Assembly: GCF_904846065.1 (NCBI RefSeq)
Contig: NZ_CAJGZV010000001.1
Coordinates: 1,798,001 to 1,862,000 of the forward strand
Origin: Psychrobacter immobilis
GTDB lineage: Bacteria > Pseudomonadota > Gammaproteobacteria > Pseudomonadales > Moraxellaceae
Length of the DNA: 64,000 nt
Direction of reading: 5' to 3'
Shown piece by piece: positions 28,801 to 36,486 of the stretch. The notes under the pieces were generated by a model that did no database searches, had not been told where the DNA came from, and was given only the letters and a program-made list of their open reading frames with translations. Position numbers and translations under genes: made by a program. The first letter of the stretch is position 1; each line of letters opens with the position of its first letter.

Positions 28801-30881
28801 TCATGCTACTGACATTGCTAGTATCGACAACTGTATCTAGCGTCAACAATTCAGCTAATGCAGACAAGGTTTGACTGTCTACTTGACCTAGCTGACCTAA
28901 GCCTTGGCCAAGCACCTGAGCGATGGACTCATATTGTGCTTTTGTGGGTAGGCCGACCAGTTGCATAGGCTCGCTAGACACTCGCCCTTTCAATGTATCA
29001 AACACCGCTTGCCAAAGCGGCGCAGGCGGAAACTGTTTTTTCTGAGCCAGTTTGGTTTTGCGCATGGCTGTATTTAATAAAGCATCCAGCTCATCAATCA
29101 TCTCGACAGGGCTAGAATCCTGAGCATTGATATTAACGTTGGCATTAGCATTGTCATCAATATTAGGAGACGCTTGCTCAAAAACATCAGTGCCTTCAAT
29201 TTCTGTCTCAAACAGACTCTCATGAAAAGGTAGTGCAGGATGCTCAGTCACTAGCCACTGCTTAATCAATTTTGGTAAGTAGCGCTTGAGACTTTCGGTG
29301 GTGGGATCAATATTCTCAGGTAATGTCGCCAGCGAGTTCACCTGCCACTGCACCTCACCTTGCAAAAACTGTAGCAATTCGCTTACTGGGTTGGCTGGCA
29401 GGTGCTCGTGGGTATCCGTCAGGCTTTGACCGTTGTAGAACATCCAACAAGCACTGCGCGCGCATAACAGCGCATCTAAAAATGCGCCATTATCATCGTC
29501 CTCACTGACTCTGTCACCACGACGTGAGTTAGTCGCTTTCATCAAATCATAGCGGTTATCACGGTCACGCCCAGGGAACTCTGAGAGATCCATGTTGAGC
29601 ATGACCACCAACTCAAAAGGCACGTTTCTTAAGGCACCAAACTTACCAAAGGTAATCACCCCAGTCGGCTCCGCACTGACTTGCTGACTCTCAAGCTCGT
29701 TTTCGATACTGTCTAACATAAAGCTTAATTTAAGCGGTAGTTGCTCTACACCTGCTAGCCTCTGCTCTACTTCTCTGTTGGCGCTATCGCCACTGGAGTA
29801 CTGTCTGTAGTGACGATTGGCTCGTAGACTTGACTTAAAGCCATTCATCGCATTGTAGATGGCTCGCATGGTACGTGTTTGATCCACATCACCAAAGTAA
29901 CGATGAATCACTTGTCTCTCAATCTGATCGAGCCAATATTCCGCTTTCATTTTTTGTATATGGTCATCCCGTCGTGCGACCAAACCGGTATAAATGCGGC
30001 AAAGCGCTTCAACAATCAACGCATCATTTAAGCTGACTTGTGGTAGCGGTAAAGTCATTTCTGGTAAGGCAGTGCTTGGCCATTCATCTTCATTTAGAGC
30101 ATATAAGCAATCACTCAACTCAGCTTCTGGCATGACCAGACCTAGGGTCAATCTGTCTAACGCTTGCGCAAAACTAAAGCGATAGTCATAGTCATTACTA
30201 TCCAAAGTTTGCTTAAGATGCAGCTCATCAAAACCGCGGATAAAACCTGCCTCTACCAGCAAATCACAACCACGGCTCATTTGTTCGTGGGTCAGCCCAA
30301 AACTTTCAAATAAAGGCGGTAGCATCAGCCAGTCCAAGACCTCAGCCGCTTCAAAACGGGCACTATGACTGCCTAACAGCTTATAGAAACCAATAATAGC
30401 TTCCCATAACTGACGAATATCGGCATCGACAACACCAGTCACCTTAGCAGGCAAAGTCAAACCATCCTGACCTCTGCCATTGACAAAGATAGAGCCAATC
30501 AGTGCATGATGACGCTCAACATCGGGTAGCAACACAACAATATCGGATATGTGGCGTTTTTTCTCACCAGATTTGATAGGCTCATTTAGCCAACGACCAA
30601 TCATGATACGCAGCACTTCAAGTTGACGCTGTAAACTATGACACGAATGAATGCTTAGGCTATTATCTTGTGAAGAGATGGCCCAAAAACGGTCTTTCTC
30701 AAAGCGCTTATTCTCTAACGCTTCATCTTCGTACCAGGCCGCTCCTTGCTTCTCTTCATTGAAGCTTGGCTCTATTTGCTTGCTAACTGCTTGCGAGACT
30801 GTAGCAGCCGTCGATTGTTGGGTAGATTGTTCATCAAGCATCAACACATCGTTCTGCAAACGTTTTAATAAGCTTAGGCTA
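21309..30881 (-). repeat. dispersed 10-base word TAGCCTAAGC, five copies within recC-recB-recD
   Basis: Read on the plus strand as GCTTAGGCTA at 21309-21318, 22218-22227 (recD), 23264-23273 (recB), 30653-30662 and 30872-30881 (recC). All copies are in the same orientation and the same codon phase, encoding Ser-Leu-Ser (four times Asn-Ser-Leu-Ser). By eye I found no other copy in the remaining 54 kb on either strand. Confidence 0.75.
22934..27463 (-). CDS. recB: exodeoxyribonuclease V beta subunit (RecB helicase-nuclease)
   Basis: 3'-5' helicase and sole nuclease of RecBCD. At 1509 residues it is longer than E. coli RecB (about 1180). Walker A ASAGTGKT is at 55-62. Motifs ALIDESQDINGAQA (Walker B), LLVGDPKQAIYGFRGGD and LMTIHKSKGLEFPIVYV follow, then YVAFTRASEQLYV. 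The nuclease core has DYKSNFLG at about residue 1386. The extra length comes from acidic, Ser/Thr/Asp-rich low-complexity stretches, for example about 115-185 and 800-830. One copy of TAGCCTAAGC falls just after DYKSNFLG. recC is 69 bases upstream. Confidence 0.95.
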   Translation of the reverse strand: MTDLTDPTNIIELSTQPHLFDEYSDAPHSDPMSERKADVIPAVDVDLTGKHLIEASAGTGKTWTLTGIVLRLLIEARRAPEQIIATTFTRAAAAEMRQRIHDRLVDFYQLLQWVNGLSADTSNKEALYPNVLQMMPESDKDKQEGKKSSTDLNTEIGADELNQDLATDKQAAATKRVQAKKDREDWLVAQAKYVRLDGIMQDPINLHLVGYLLDHVYSYPMTEAIRRTALVLTTLDKLFVGTLDSLAQKWLKEYSSETGHQQGMAIIEESSIEQVTDSIIHDELRQFQSRLYHEQPKLYALMDQQGKLTAVSDHKKYVTRSLNFISAPIDEIVVNDFSFEGYERLINTIIGRSDELDIFFKPDGEYYDVPKGQLQNNRDSWPKIIQALKDFGPAAYKFISDAKTYTGKLIQAFQKTDDVGKQFYKPKDGERVNLIFNELQVVRDFKRYIEESKKLDEYIVTVLANLNRHIVLAVRDRLPIILEERGETTFSLQMVRLNQALTGRQGEKLARYIRHHYPVALIDESQDINGAQAIMIESIYLPKKKGKVADNDKQSATKKASHEFLLLVGDPKQAIYGFRGGDVANYNYMKAQFDKSTLWTLDINRRSNAGVINALNCWFGMADVTTAENKLAQLGAGIYYQHIKAAKPENQLSWFNEPDAHSTTLVNEVLSAQPVSVLHLPYDKDKELEYDEHEITARHIATLLSSSQTLKGKPIQPSDIGVLARTKKDLKQVEDELVKLNVPTLTTSDVSIFETIMAEDVAALLSAMLYPYRHDMINRVLTSHLYGLSIKNIKAMMTDHESGVTDSSSTTSAHSHNSNSKDTSVNEATDNKKSYQDFITYLKEGAQRWQYFGILSALHYLLDKNPIQPQGVWQALAAHPEGDRHIMDLRHVMDILAQYGLGMGEHELLAWFRQNIDAAPNSDWAKQYPLPTESGVQLMTIHKSKGLEFPIVYVLGMGDASRKSGTNEKYGLYLYNADQAPSALVQQSLDSQSTGNQRRFSSLKGSATTEDYYTNIETREDFDELRRLGYVAFTRASEQLYVVLRDPNNKTGFELKPVFYWFESPEPKFELPDRLKGTIGMLRGHKVNEFYDNNYVSNAAKSAGVNDNVQLAATKLDAHKPATETIEYAPFAEVMKTNYFYGWAKTSFTALARQLDESTQAMAIVDERIDDAIDIDMTESSVSDLHSLNSKESLEQDSELSLKSEDDIRFTFVKGANAGTFLHEIFEKIDFSNKAQWSQVIDRAISSYQLPLAYSSAEQQSRRSQAKKQEQGDDGSFNTSSLDLASIDATKHKALISWIEEVLHAPLLASNQALNSLNKGQRFSELEFNMGLSENFKAQDISKLFQQYLPNEVDKHVTLIPQNKAHLYRYLRGEIDLVYEHAGKYYVVDYKSNFLGNSLSDYNEDTLKQAMSKAGYWLQAAIYQVALHRFLSMRIPDYAGNEDKYLGAVEYVFLRGVYDPNSQIADDLSQDVKEADDSHSMHNDRYGLVTWDIPIEFIKALDALFGMPN

Positions 30882-32089
30882 CTTTGCCTATCTTGAGCAC
30901 TGGCATCATCAGTATAAATGCTTTCATCCATACCATTACTAAACTCATCATTTAAACCAATTTCAAAATTATCTTTCCATTCCACCAGCGCATCGTCGTA
31001 TTGCTCATTACCTGACAAGTTAGCAAGCATGGCAAACGCATCACGCGATTGCTTACCCAGACGTGACAGTAAACTATGACCATAATCACGTAAAAACACA
31101 CTTTCAGGGTTAATAATCTGCTGACGCTGTAACCATGATTTATCGACGATATCGGCCCAAAATAGCTTTGATGGATTGTAATGTAATAGCGTGATATTCA
31201 TGTATTGCGACAGGCGCTGTAGGAAGTCTAGCTCCGTCTGTGGTAATTGCTGAATGGTAAAAATGCGTAGTACTTTGGGCAACTGAGCGCGCTCATCCGC
31301 ATTGTTGTCTTTCAAGGCTGACCAGAAAGCACGATCCAGTGCCACGCGGTGTAGATGAACGTCAGCAAACAAATGCGACCACAAAAATCGTTGCGCAGCC
31401 TCTAACTCAATATAATGCTCAACCAACCATTCAGGCGTGCCGCGTGCATACTTATCAAAACGCAGTGACAATGCATCTTTCTCTGCGATCAATTCATCTA
31501 CATTTAGCGGTTTGTTATACGACCATAACGTTAGCCAATCCTCACGGTGTGTTAAGTAGCGGTTAAACACTCTTGCCAAATCGCTTGCCAGCTGCCAAAT
31601 ACGGGCATCTTGTTGTGACTTGTCCTTTATAATGTCCTGTCGCACATTGTCTTGATGAGTATCTGCCTGCGGCTCATCAATCAAAGATGCTAGTAATGGA
31701 TTAACCGGATGTTTTTCATCTGCAACAATCGCCTCTTGATAGTAGGTCAAATAACCAAACAATCGCCACTGCATGACCGTTGGTGACAACACCGCCACTT
31801 CTGGCACATTTAAGGTTGCAGCTTCAGGGTTTTGCGCTAGCAAAGAAGCGTTATGGCGGGTTAATACATCCTGCATGAGCGTCCATTGATACTGACCCCA
31901 GAACTTAGTACGCACCAAGGTACTAATACCAGCACGGCTGGCAATGGTTTTGTCCAACCAATCGCCCAATACCATTGAGGGCACAATGACAATAAAAGGC
32001 TCAAAAACAGGCTGATCCTTAGACTGATATTGCACAAGCAGTTGATCAACAAGGTTTTCGGTGCGGTGCGATTGAATAATGGTAAACAT
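27533..32089 (-). CDS. recC: exodeoxyribonuclease V gamma subunit (RecC)
   Basis: Chi-recognition and scaffold subunit of RecBCD, built from dead helicase and nuclease folds. At 1518 residues it exceeds E. coli RecC (about 1120). Family segments include the N-terminal VIVPSMVLGDWLD, the central LSIHSCHSLQRQLEVL, VVLLPDVERHHALIGSIF, and GVITFGKFGALRNVPFELVV followed by FPGRDRDNRYDL. Acidic low-complexity inserts, for example around DDNANANVNINAQDSSPVE, explain the extra length. Two copies of the TAGCCTAAGC word lie in its coding strand. It is first in the recC-recB-recD transcript, and no strong ribosome-binding site is visible before ATG. Confidence 0.94.
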   Translation of the reverse strand: MFTIIQSHRTENLVDQLLVQYQSKDQPVFEPFIVIVPSMVLGDWLDKTIASRAGISTLVRTKFWGQYQWTLMQDVLTRHNASLLAQNPEAATLNVPEVAVLSPTVMQWRLFGYLTYYQEAIVADEKHPVNPLLASLIDEPQADTHQDNVRQDIIKDKSQQDARIWQLASDLARVFNRYLTHREDWLTLWSYNKPLNVDELIAEKDALSLRFDKYARGTPEWLVEHYIELEAAQRFLWSHLFADVHLHRVALDRAFWSALKDNNADERAQLPKVLRIFTIQQLPQTELDFLQRLSQYMNITLLHYNPSKLFWADIVDKSWLQRQQIINPESVFLRDYGHSLLSRLGKQSRDAFAMLANLSGNEQYDDALVEWKDNFEIGLNDEFSNGMDESIYTDDASAQDRQSSLSLLKRLQNDVLMLDEQSTQQSTAATVSQAVSKQIEPSFNEEKQGAAWYEDEALENKRFEKDRFWAISSQDNSLSIHSCHSLQRQLEVLRIMIGRWLNEPIKSGEKKRHISDIVVLLPDVERHHALIGSIFVNGRGQDGLTLPAKVTGVVDADIRQLWEAIIGFYKLLGSHSARFEAAEVLDWLMLPPLFESFGLTHEQMSRGCDLLVEAGFIRGFDELHLKQTLDSNDYDYRFSFAQALDRLTLGLVMPEAELSDCLYALNEDEWPSTALPEMTLPLPQVSLNDALIVEALCRIYTGLVARRDDHIQKMKAEYWLDQIERQVIHRYFGDVDQTRTMRAIYNAMNGFKSSLRANRHYRQYSSGDSANREVEQRLAGVEQLPLKLSFMLDSIENELESQQVSAEPTGVITFGKFGALRNVPFELVVMLNMDLSEFPGRDRDNRYDLMKATNSRRGDRVSEDDDNGAFLDALLCARSACWMFYNGQSLTDTHEHLPANPVSELLQFLQGEVQWQVNSLATLPENIDPTTESLKRYLPKLIKQWLVTEHPALPFHESLFETEIEGTDVFEQASPNIDDNANANVNINAQDSSPVEMIDELDALLNTAMRKTKLAQKKQFPPAPLWQAVFDTLKGRVSSEPMQLVGLPTKAQYESIAQVLGQGLGQLGQVDSQTLSALAELLTLDTVVDTSNVSSMTETLIQVLSDSVFNIGEIDIEGALAYQVRHPAKAFLRSQKVHVVQGEEALSHQEPLFLNSLTTYQIKDHLIKQLVADENKANGGDTTAESSTPILMYQKIMPAGVARQTTLPNQQQKLQQQCLEFKEQLIANGFGENIVPNEDGIEGTTGLQLLTPTAEHPVQIELKNILNNTDNGSNSQTDINEIEALLKLLPKIIKIKGSVPILAPVSLPTAVPIDAHDSHSHIQAGMPYAQQSPKQWLNILPNSASPRHLLKFWLSHLYWQVARRTTAEQVALNDGVSIWRFNKPSSQIKKYDKVIAFKLSPIVYEDAVIELIKWAIFGKLTGQVPITLLPEYALNYLDQCSKFEDSEGGSYWPKRADFSDWLRSGYHTDTVYDTCSQHAIWQYVLRDQDTFKALSEALTTLARPLYEPMFNALIDLDG

Positions 32090-32546
32090 AGAGGATAGTC
32101 TGATTGAAGTTATAATATGAGTGATAGTGTGATGTAGACGGTCGTGAATGCCTGAAATGGAATAGCATTTGCGTTAACTTTCTAATGCATATTGATGGCT
32201 GCTAAGGAATACCACGAAGGATACTCACCAATCTATGTTTCGCGGTCGTTACTACAATGTATTTCTGCTAGCATGGCTGTCATAAACACGATGCAAATGA
32301 CAACAACGATTAACTATCATTGCATCATCAGTGATTATTTATAACAATCATAAAATAGGCTGCTGATTAGTGTGCCATCGATAGCTATCGTTTACTAGTA
32401 TATGTGCCACTATTATAATATCTTACGACAGATAGTGTCGCATTGATAAGTCTCATATTTATGAATAGAGAAGTCAGTGCTGCTGTCAGATTAACTGCTG
32501 TAATTTTTATGTCCATAACCCTTTTTTAACGGAATAACTTAATACT
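32090..32546. other. 457-bp divergent intergenic region upstream of recC
   Basis: This spacer should hold the promoters of recC (minus) and of the 173-aa gene (plus). It has no open frame with a good ribosome-binding site, no terminator and no convincing repeat. I see nothing else in it. Confidence 0.5.
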
Positions 32547-33068
32547 ATGCCCTTGCGTCCCATTGATGCCATTTTCGTTCATCCTAAACGACGTCTATAT
32601 GTTGTATACTATCGCGGTGAATTGTGGCAATTGCCACGTATGAAAATTGACGACAGATCATGGCAAAACAGACAGCCCTATACTGATGACAGTCGCTCGC
32701 TTTATTTGAGCATCCATCAAGCCATTAACGACCCTATACTTGCACAAAAACTGCGAACATTGAATCTGCCTGTCGCGGTGCGTGGGAGCACGTTGCCACG
32801 CTTTGAAGCATGGTGGGAAGCCCATGGTTTTGAATGGCTTAAAGACAAGCTTACGATGGGCGAATCGCCATTAGCTGCACACCAAATAAAAGCCATTGAC
32901 AATAATGTTACCTCCCCTTCAAACGATCAACCTGTGCTATCCAATCAAAATAGTACAATTATTCATGAGAATAATAGCAAGAAAAAACTTTTACCTGATT
33001 CAGAAACCGATGTTTTTGCAGATATGCTTGCGGACTTAGCAGATGAAGTGTTACACCAACAGCTTTAA
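32547..33068 (+). CDS. hypothetical protein (173 aa), first of a likely two-gene unit
   Basis: I do not recognise a family. The first 110 residues look folded and basic: PIDAIFVHPKRRLYVVYYRG, then the Trp-rich block FEAWWEAHGFEWLKDKL. The rest is a polar, Asn/Ser-rich linker (about 118-155) and an acidic C-terminal helix (DVFADMLADLADEVLHQQL). It has no signal peptide or membrane helix. The 70-base gap and shared strand suggest co-transcription with the ModA-like gene downstream. The good codon pattern supports a real gene. Confidence 0.7.
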   Translation: MPLRPIDAIFVHPKRRLYVVYYRGELWQLPRMKIDDRSWQNRQPYTDDSRSLYLSIHQAINDPILAQKLRTLNLPVAVRGSTLPRFEAWWEAHGFEWLKDKLTMGESPLAAHQIKAIDNNVTSPSNDQPVLSNQNSTIIHENNSKKKLLPDSETDVFADMLADLADEVLHQQL

Positions 33069-33138
33069 AAAATAATACGTCACACACCGCATTTTATGTA
33101 AACTTGACACAAACCCATTAAGAGAAGAGCAGTAACAT

Positions 33139-33936
33139 ATGAGAGACTACAAGCTGCTACTGGCTGGGCTAATTTTACTGCTGCTGATAATCTTTATTGC
33201 AATCTTTACGTGGTTATGGAGCAGTAACCGTAAGAATATAGATCCCCTACCGATTATGGCAAATGCAAATGAGTCGTCAGCCACCACTCAAGACGAGGTA
33301 AGTACCCTCACCGACAGTACGCTGTATATAAAGGCTGAAGAGGATTTACAAGCACCCTTGGACGATATCATCGTTAACTTCGAATCTCGTTATCCTCATG
33401 TGCAGGTTATGCCAAGTTATGTACCTGCCAGCGACCTCTTAACATTATCAAACGCCAATCCTAGCTATGATAAACGCTCAGAATTAGGCGCTGATATAGA
33501 CATGATCATCGCTAACGACAGCCTATCTGCAGACCGTCTGACACCGTTACAAGCAGAGCTAAAAGCGGCTCACGATAAAATAAACCAAGAAAAAGAAAAT
33601 ATCAGCAATACTGATGATAAAAAAGTAGAGACTGCTGAGACTGGTGCCATTGAAACTGACAATGCAGAGGCACGTACCCTAAATTCTTTCAGCTATGCAT
33701 TGAGAGACAAGCAAGCGCTTGAAGGGGTTATTTTGACAGAGAATACTGCTGCTATTAACTTTCGTAATTTTTTACTTTCGAGTACCGGACAAGATATATT
33801 AGAAAAGTACGATTATTATAATATCGAAGGTTATAAAAACAGTGTAAATGACTTGTTTAATCCAACATCACGTGCACAAAAAGCAGCAAATACCAACACT
33901 GTGAATGTCGCTGACGCCTTGAGTAATGGCAAGTAA
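33139..33936 (+). CDS. membrane-anchored ModA-like substrate-binding protein, probably degenerate
   Basis: A 265-residue protein. The N-terminus has a strong hydrophobic segment (about 6-29, LLLAGLILLLLIIFIAIFTW) that looks like an uncleaved anchor. The exported part resembles a type 2 periplasmic binding protein of the molybdate/tungstate family. It starts with LYIKAEEDLQAPLDDIIVNFESRYP and ends with FRNFLLSSTGQDILEKYDYYNI, a block common in ModA. The middle is replaced by a charged linker (DKINQEKENISNTDDKKVET), so half of the usual ligand pocket seems missing. No modB or modC genes are nearby. A non-transport role is possible. Confidence 0.65.
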   Translation: MRDYKLLLAGLILLLLIIFIAIFTWLWSSNRKNIDPLPIMANANESSATTQDEVSTLTDSTLYIKAEEDLQAPLDDIIVNFESRYPHVQVMPSYVPASDLLTLSNANPSYDKRSELGADIDMIIANDSLSADRLTPLQAELKAAHDKINQEKENISNTDDKKVETAETGAIETDNAEARTLNSFSYALRDKQALEGVILTENTAAINFRNFLLSSTGQDILEKYDYYNIEGYKNSVNDLFNPTSRAQKAANTNTVNVADALSNGK

Positions 33937-33961
33937 TGATAAAATCTTTATATTTTGTTGA

Positions 33962-33990
33962 TTGCTTTTATGAGCGATTTTTCCTACAAT
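33962..33990 (+). promoter_or_regulatory. sigma-70 promoter of tRNA-Arg
   Basis: TTGCTT and TACAAT are separated by exactly 17 bases and end 13 bases before the mature tRNA 5' end, a normal arrangement for a tRNA gene. Confidence 0.7.
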
Positions 33991-34003
33991 GTTCCTCCAT
34001 AAT

Positions 34004-34079
34004 GCGCCTATAGCTCAACAGGATAGAGCAGTTGCCTCCTAAGCGATCGATCGGGGTTCGAGTCCCTGTAGGCGCACCA
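34004..34079 (+). tRNA. tRNA-Arg, anticodon CCT
   Basis: A 76-base cloverleaf with encoded CCA. Acceptor arms GCGCCTA and TAGGCGC pair fully, the D stem is GCTC/GAGC, and the anticodon loop CTCCTAA gives anticodon CCT, reading AGG. The T arm GGGGTTCGAGTCCC is canonical. The anticodon stem uses two wobble pairs. A promoter lies 13 bases upstream and a long terminator 14 bases downstream, so this is a single-gene transcript. Confidence 0.96.
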
Positions 34080-34093
34080 TCAAACATTGTCAA

Positions 34094-34145
34094 AAGACAT
34101 TAAAAGACCTCACAGCCTATCAGTTGTGGGGTCTTTTAATGTCTT
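34094..34145 (+). terminator. long terminator stem after tRNA-Arg
   Basis: AAGACATTAAAAGACC on the left pairs with GGTCTTTTAATGTCTT on the right, and TCACA with TGTGG inside, giving a stem of about 20 pairs. The internal T-rich segment rather than a long 3' T run may provide release. Confidence 0.75.
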
Positions 34146-34208
34146 ATCGCATCATAACATTGCATAACTTACGATGCATTTTCATACAGCATACCTGCAA
34201 AACACAAA

Positions 34209-34249
34209 AAAGCCTTTCACGCTTTATATTTCATAGCTTGAAAGGCTTT
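34209..34249 (-). terminator. terminator of the FAD-dependent dehydrogenase gene
   Basis: AAAGCCTTTCA pairs with TGAAAGGCTTT. On the minus strand the stem is followed by a run of six T. It lies about 60 bases after the stop codon of the minus-strand gene. Confidence 0.82.
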
Positions 34250-34310
34250 ATCAATCGCATGCTTTTATCTAAGTGAGCGTTTTAATATTAGAGTTCACCT
34301 AAAGCCGCTC

Positions 34311-35927
34311 TTACTCTATGTTCAACATCGATTTTGCCACGGCTTCTGCCACTTTAATACCATCAATCCCTGCTGACAATATGCCACCTGCGTATCCAGC
34401 ACCTTCGCCTGCAGGGAACAAGCCTTTGGTATTAATGCTTTGGAAGTCTTTATTGCGTTTAATACTTATTGGTGACGATGTTCTGGTTTCTACGCCAGTT
34501 AGTAAACCGTCGTCAGATGAAAATCCTTGGATTTTCTTATTAAACGCTGGAATGGCTTCACGTATGGCATCCACGGCAAAGTCAGGTAATGCTTTGCTTA
34601 AGTCGGTTAAGGTAATGCCCGGTGTGTAAGACGGTTTTACATCGCCCAATTCTGAGTCTGGTTTGCCTTTTAAGAAATCGCCAATGGTTTGCGCTGGTGC
34701 ACTGTAGTCTTTGCCGCCTAACTCAAACGCTAAAGTTTCTAGTTGTCTTTGTAATTCGATACCAGCAAGAGGATGGTTTGGGTAATCTCGCTCTGGGTCA
34801 ATACCTACCACAATAGCACTGTTGGCGTTACGCTCGTTCCTTGAATATTGACTCATGCCGTTAGTGACAACACGGCCTTCTTCTGATGCGGCGGCGACCA
34901 CCGTTCCACCTGGACACATGCAGAAGCTATAAACAGAACGACCATTTTTGCAATGATGAACCAGTTTGTAATCCGCAGCGCCAAGTATTTCGTTCCCAGC
35001 ATTGTCACCAAAGCGTGCTTGGTCTATGGTTGACTGTTTATGTTCAATCCTAAAGCCAATCGAGAAAGGTTTTGCTTCAATATACACGCCTTTATCATGG
35101 ATCATCTCAAAAGTGTCTCGGGCGCTATGACCAACAGCAAAAATAACATGATTGGTTTTTAAGATTTCGCCAGTATTAAGTGTCACGCCAGTTACTTTTG
35201 AGTCTGTGATATGCAAGTCGTCTACGCGAGTAGCAAAACGAACTTCCCCACCAAGCGCTATGATCTCAGCGCGCATTTTTTCTACCATGGTGACTAACTT
35301 ATAAGTACCTATGTGCGGCTTACTAACAAATAAAATCTCATCTGGTGCGCCAGCTTTTACAAACTCGGTCATGACTTTACGGCCATAATGATTTGGATCT
35401 TTCACTTGGCTGTACAGTTTTCCGTCAGAAAAAGTACCCGCTCCACCTTCACCAAATTGCACGTTAGATTCTGTGTTTAATTTACGCTGACGCCAAAAGC
35501 CAAAGGTGTCTTTGGTGCGTTGTCTGACTTCATTACCACGTTCAATGATAATAGGTTTAAAACCCACTTGAGCAAGGGTAAGTGCTGCTAATAAACCGCA
35601 AGGTCCAAAACCAATAACAACAGGACGTTCAGTTAAATCTTTTGGCGCTGTACCTACATATTTGTAGCTGGTATCTGGTGTTGCTTTAACATGGTTGTCT
35701 GACTCAAATTGAACCAGTAAATCATTGGTTAAATCTGAGTCGGTCAGTGTGATGTCTAGCGTATAAATTAATTGGATATTTCTTTTATTACGAGCATCAT
35801 AACCGCGTTTAAACATCACAAATGACGCCATTTGCTCAGCAGAAATTTTAAGTTTTGTCGTTATGGCAGTCGTTAAATCTTTAGGTGCATGATTTAATGG
35901 CAATTTAATTTCAGTTAAACGTATCAT
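34311..35927 (-). CDS. FAD-dependent dehydrogenase (COG2509 type)
   Basis: A 538-residue flavoprotein. An N-terminal domain of about 90 residues with a ferredoxin-like look (SFVMFKRGYDARNKRNIQLIY) precedes the FAD-binding motif VVIGFGPCGLLAALTLAQ. The conserved blocks QFGEGGAGTFSDGKL, SVYSFCMCPGGTVVAAASE and PAGEGAGYAGGILSAGIDG define the COG2509 family. The cysteine in CMCPGG and the glycine-rich C-terminus are typical. Substrate and partner are unknown. It is a monocistronic minus-strand gene with its own terminator. Confidence 0.88.
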   Translation of the reverse strand: MIRLTEIKLPLNHAPKDLTTAITTKLKISAEQMASFVMFKRGYDARNKRNIQLIYTLDITLTDSDLTNDLLVQFESDNHVKATPDTSYKYVGTAPKDLTERPVVIGFGPCGLLAALTLAQVGFKPIIIERGNEVRQRTKDTFGFWRQRKLNTESNVQFGEGGAGTFSDGKLYSQVKDPNHYGRKVMTEFVKAGAPDEILFVSKPHIGTYKLVTMVEKMRAEIIALGGEVRFATRVDDLHITDSKVTGVTLNTGEILKTNHVIFAVGHSARDTFEMIHDKGVYIEAKPFSIGFRIEHKQSTIDQARFGDNAGNEILGAADYKLVHHCKNGRSVYSFCMCPGGTVVAAASEEGRVVTNGMSQYSRNERNANSAIVVGIDPERDYPNHPLAGIELQRQLETLAFELGGKDYSAPAQTIGDFLKGKPDSELGDVKPSYTPGITLTDLSKALPDFAVDAIREAIPAFNKKIQGFSSDDGLLTGVETRTSSPISIKRNKDFQSINTKGLFPAGEGAGYAGGILSAGIDGIKVAEAVAKSMLNIE

Positions 35928-36257
35928 TGGTTACTCATAAACTCGTGTAGAAAACAGTCTCGCATTTTACTGGTACTGATACAAATAAGCGAATAAATAT
36001 TTTACTTATGCAGGGTAAATTTATGGTTTCTTCAGCGTAGATCAGCACCCTATTATAAAACTAAATGTCTGACCTCACCCCAAGCTAGCTACCAAGCGTG
36101 ATGGCTAACGTGCTTTAGCCAAAAAAAACTTATCTTTAGTTGGGTTAATATCATTTAGTACGTTTGCTTCTTAATTCCCTTCTGTTCACACTTTCTGAAC
36201 TCAAAAAAACATCGCTTCTGATGTCGTCATTTTTTATACCGCTTTAGCATTTTTTAA
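35928..36257. other. intergenic region between the dehydrogenase and the MITE-like element
   Basis: AT-rich spacer. GGCTAA and TTAGCC near 36101-36120 form a small hairpin flanked by A's, not by a T run on the sense side, so it is not a convincing terminator. No gene is seen. Confidence 0.45.
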
Positions 36258-36434
36258 CTAGTGGGTGTCCTCAATTCAATCGATTATTCTCTAAATAGAT
36301 TAAAAAATGGCTAAATTTTGCTAAACATCGTCAAATAACTTATCAATATCTCGATATTATTTGCGGTACTTTCCTTGTTTGACTACCCTTTATCTCATTT
36401 TTATCACCACTTTTAAAAGGAAGACACATCCTAG
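36258..36434. mobile_element. MITE-like element of about 169 bp with CTAG flanks
   Basis: CTAG at 36258-36261 is repeated at 36431-36434. Just inside are related inverted ends: TGGGTGTCCTCAATT on the left and, read inward on the other strand, GATGTGTCTTCCTTTT on the right. The interior is AT-rich and has no coding potential. The right-hand 46 bases match 52384-52429 at about 39 positions, showing this is a repeated element end. A 4-bp YTAR-type duplication is what some IS5-group elements make, but the parent element is unidentified. Confidence 0.55.
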
Positions 36435-36486
36435 AAAAAAAAGGACAAACTAATATTCTTTTTCTGGCTTTTGGTTTACTCAATAC

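Noticed and set aside
20649..32089. Restriction-modification or phage-type helicase cluster
   Set aside because: Motifs and order fit RecC, RecB and RecD fully.
36101..36120. GGCTAA...TTAGCC stem considered as a terminator
   Set aside because: It is followed by A's on the plus strand and preceded, not followed, by T's on the minus strand.
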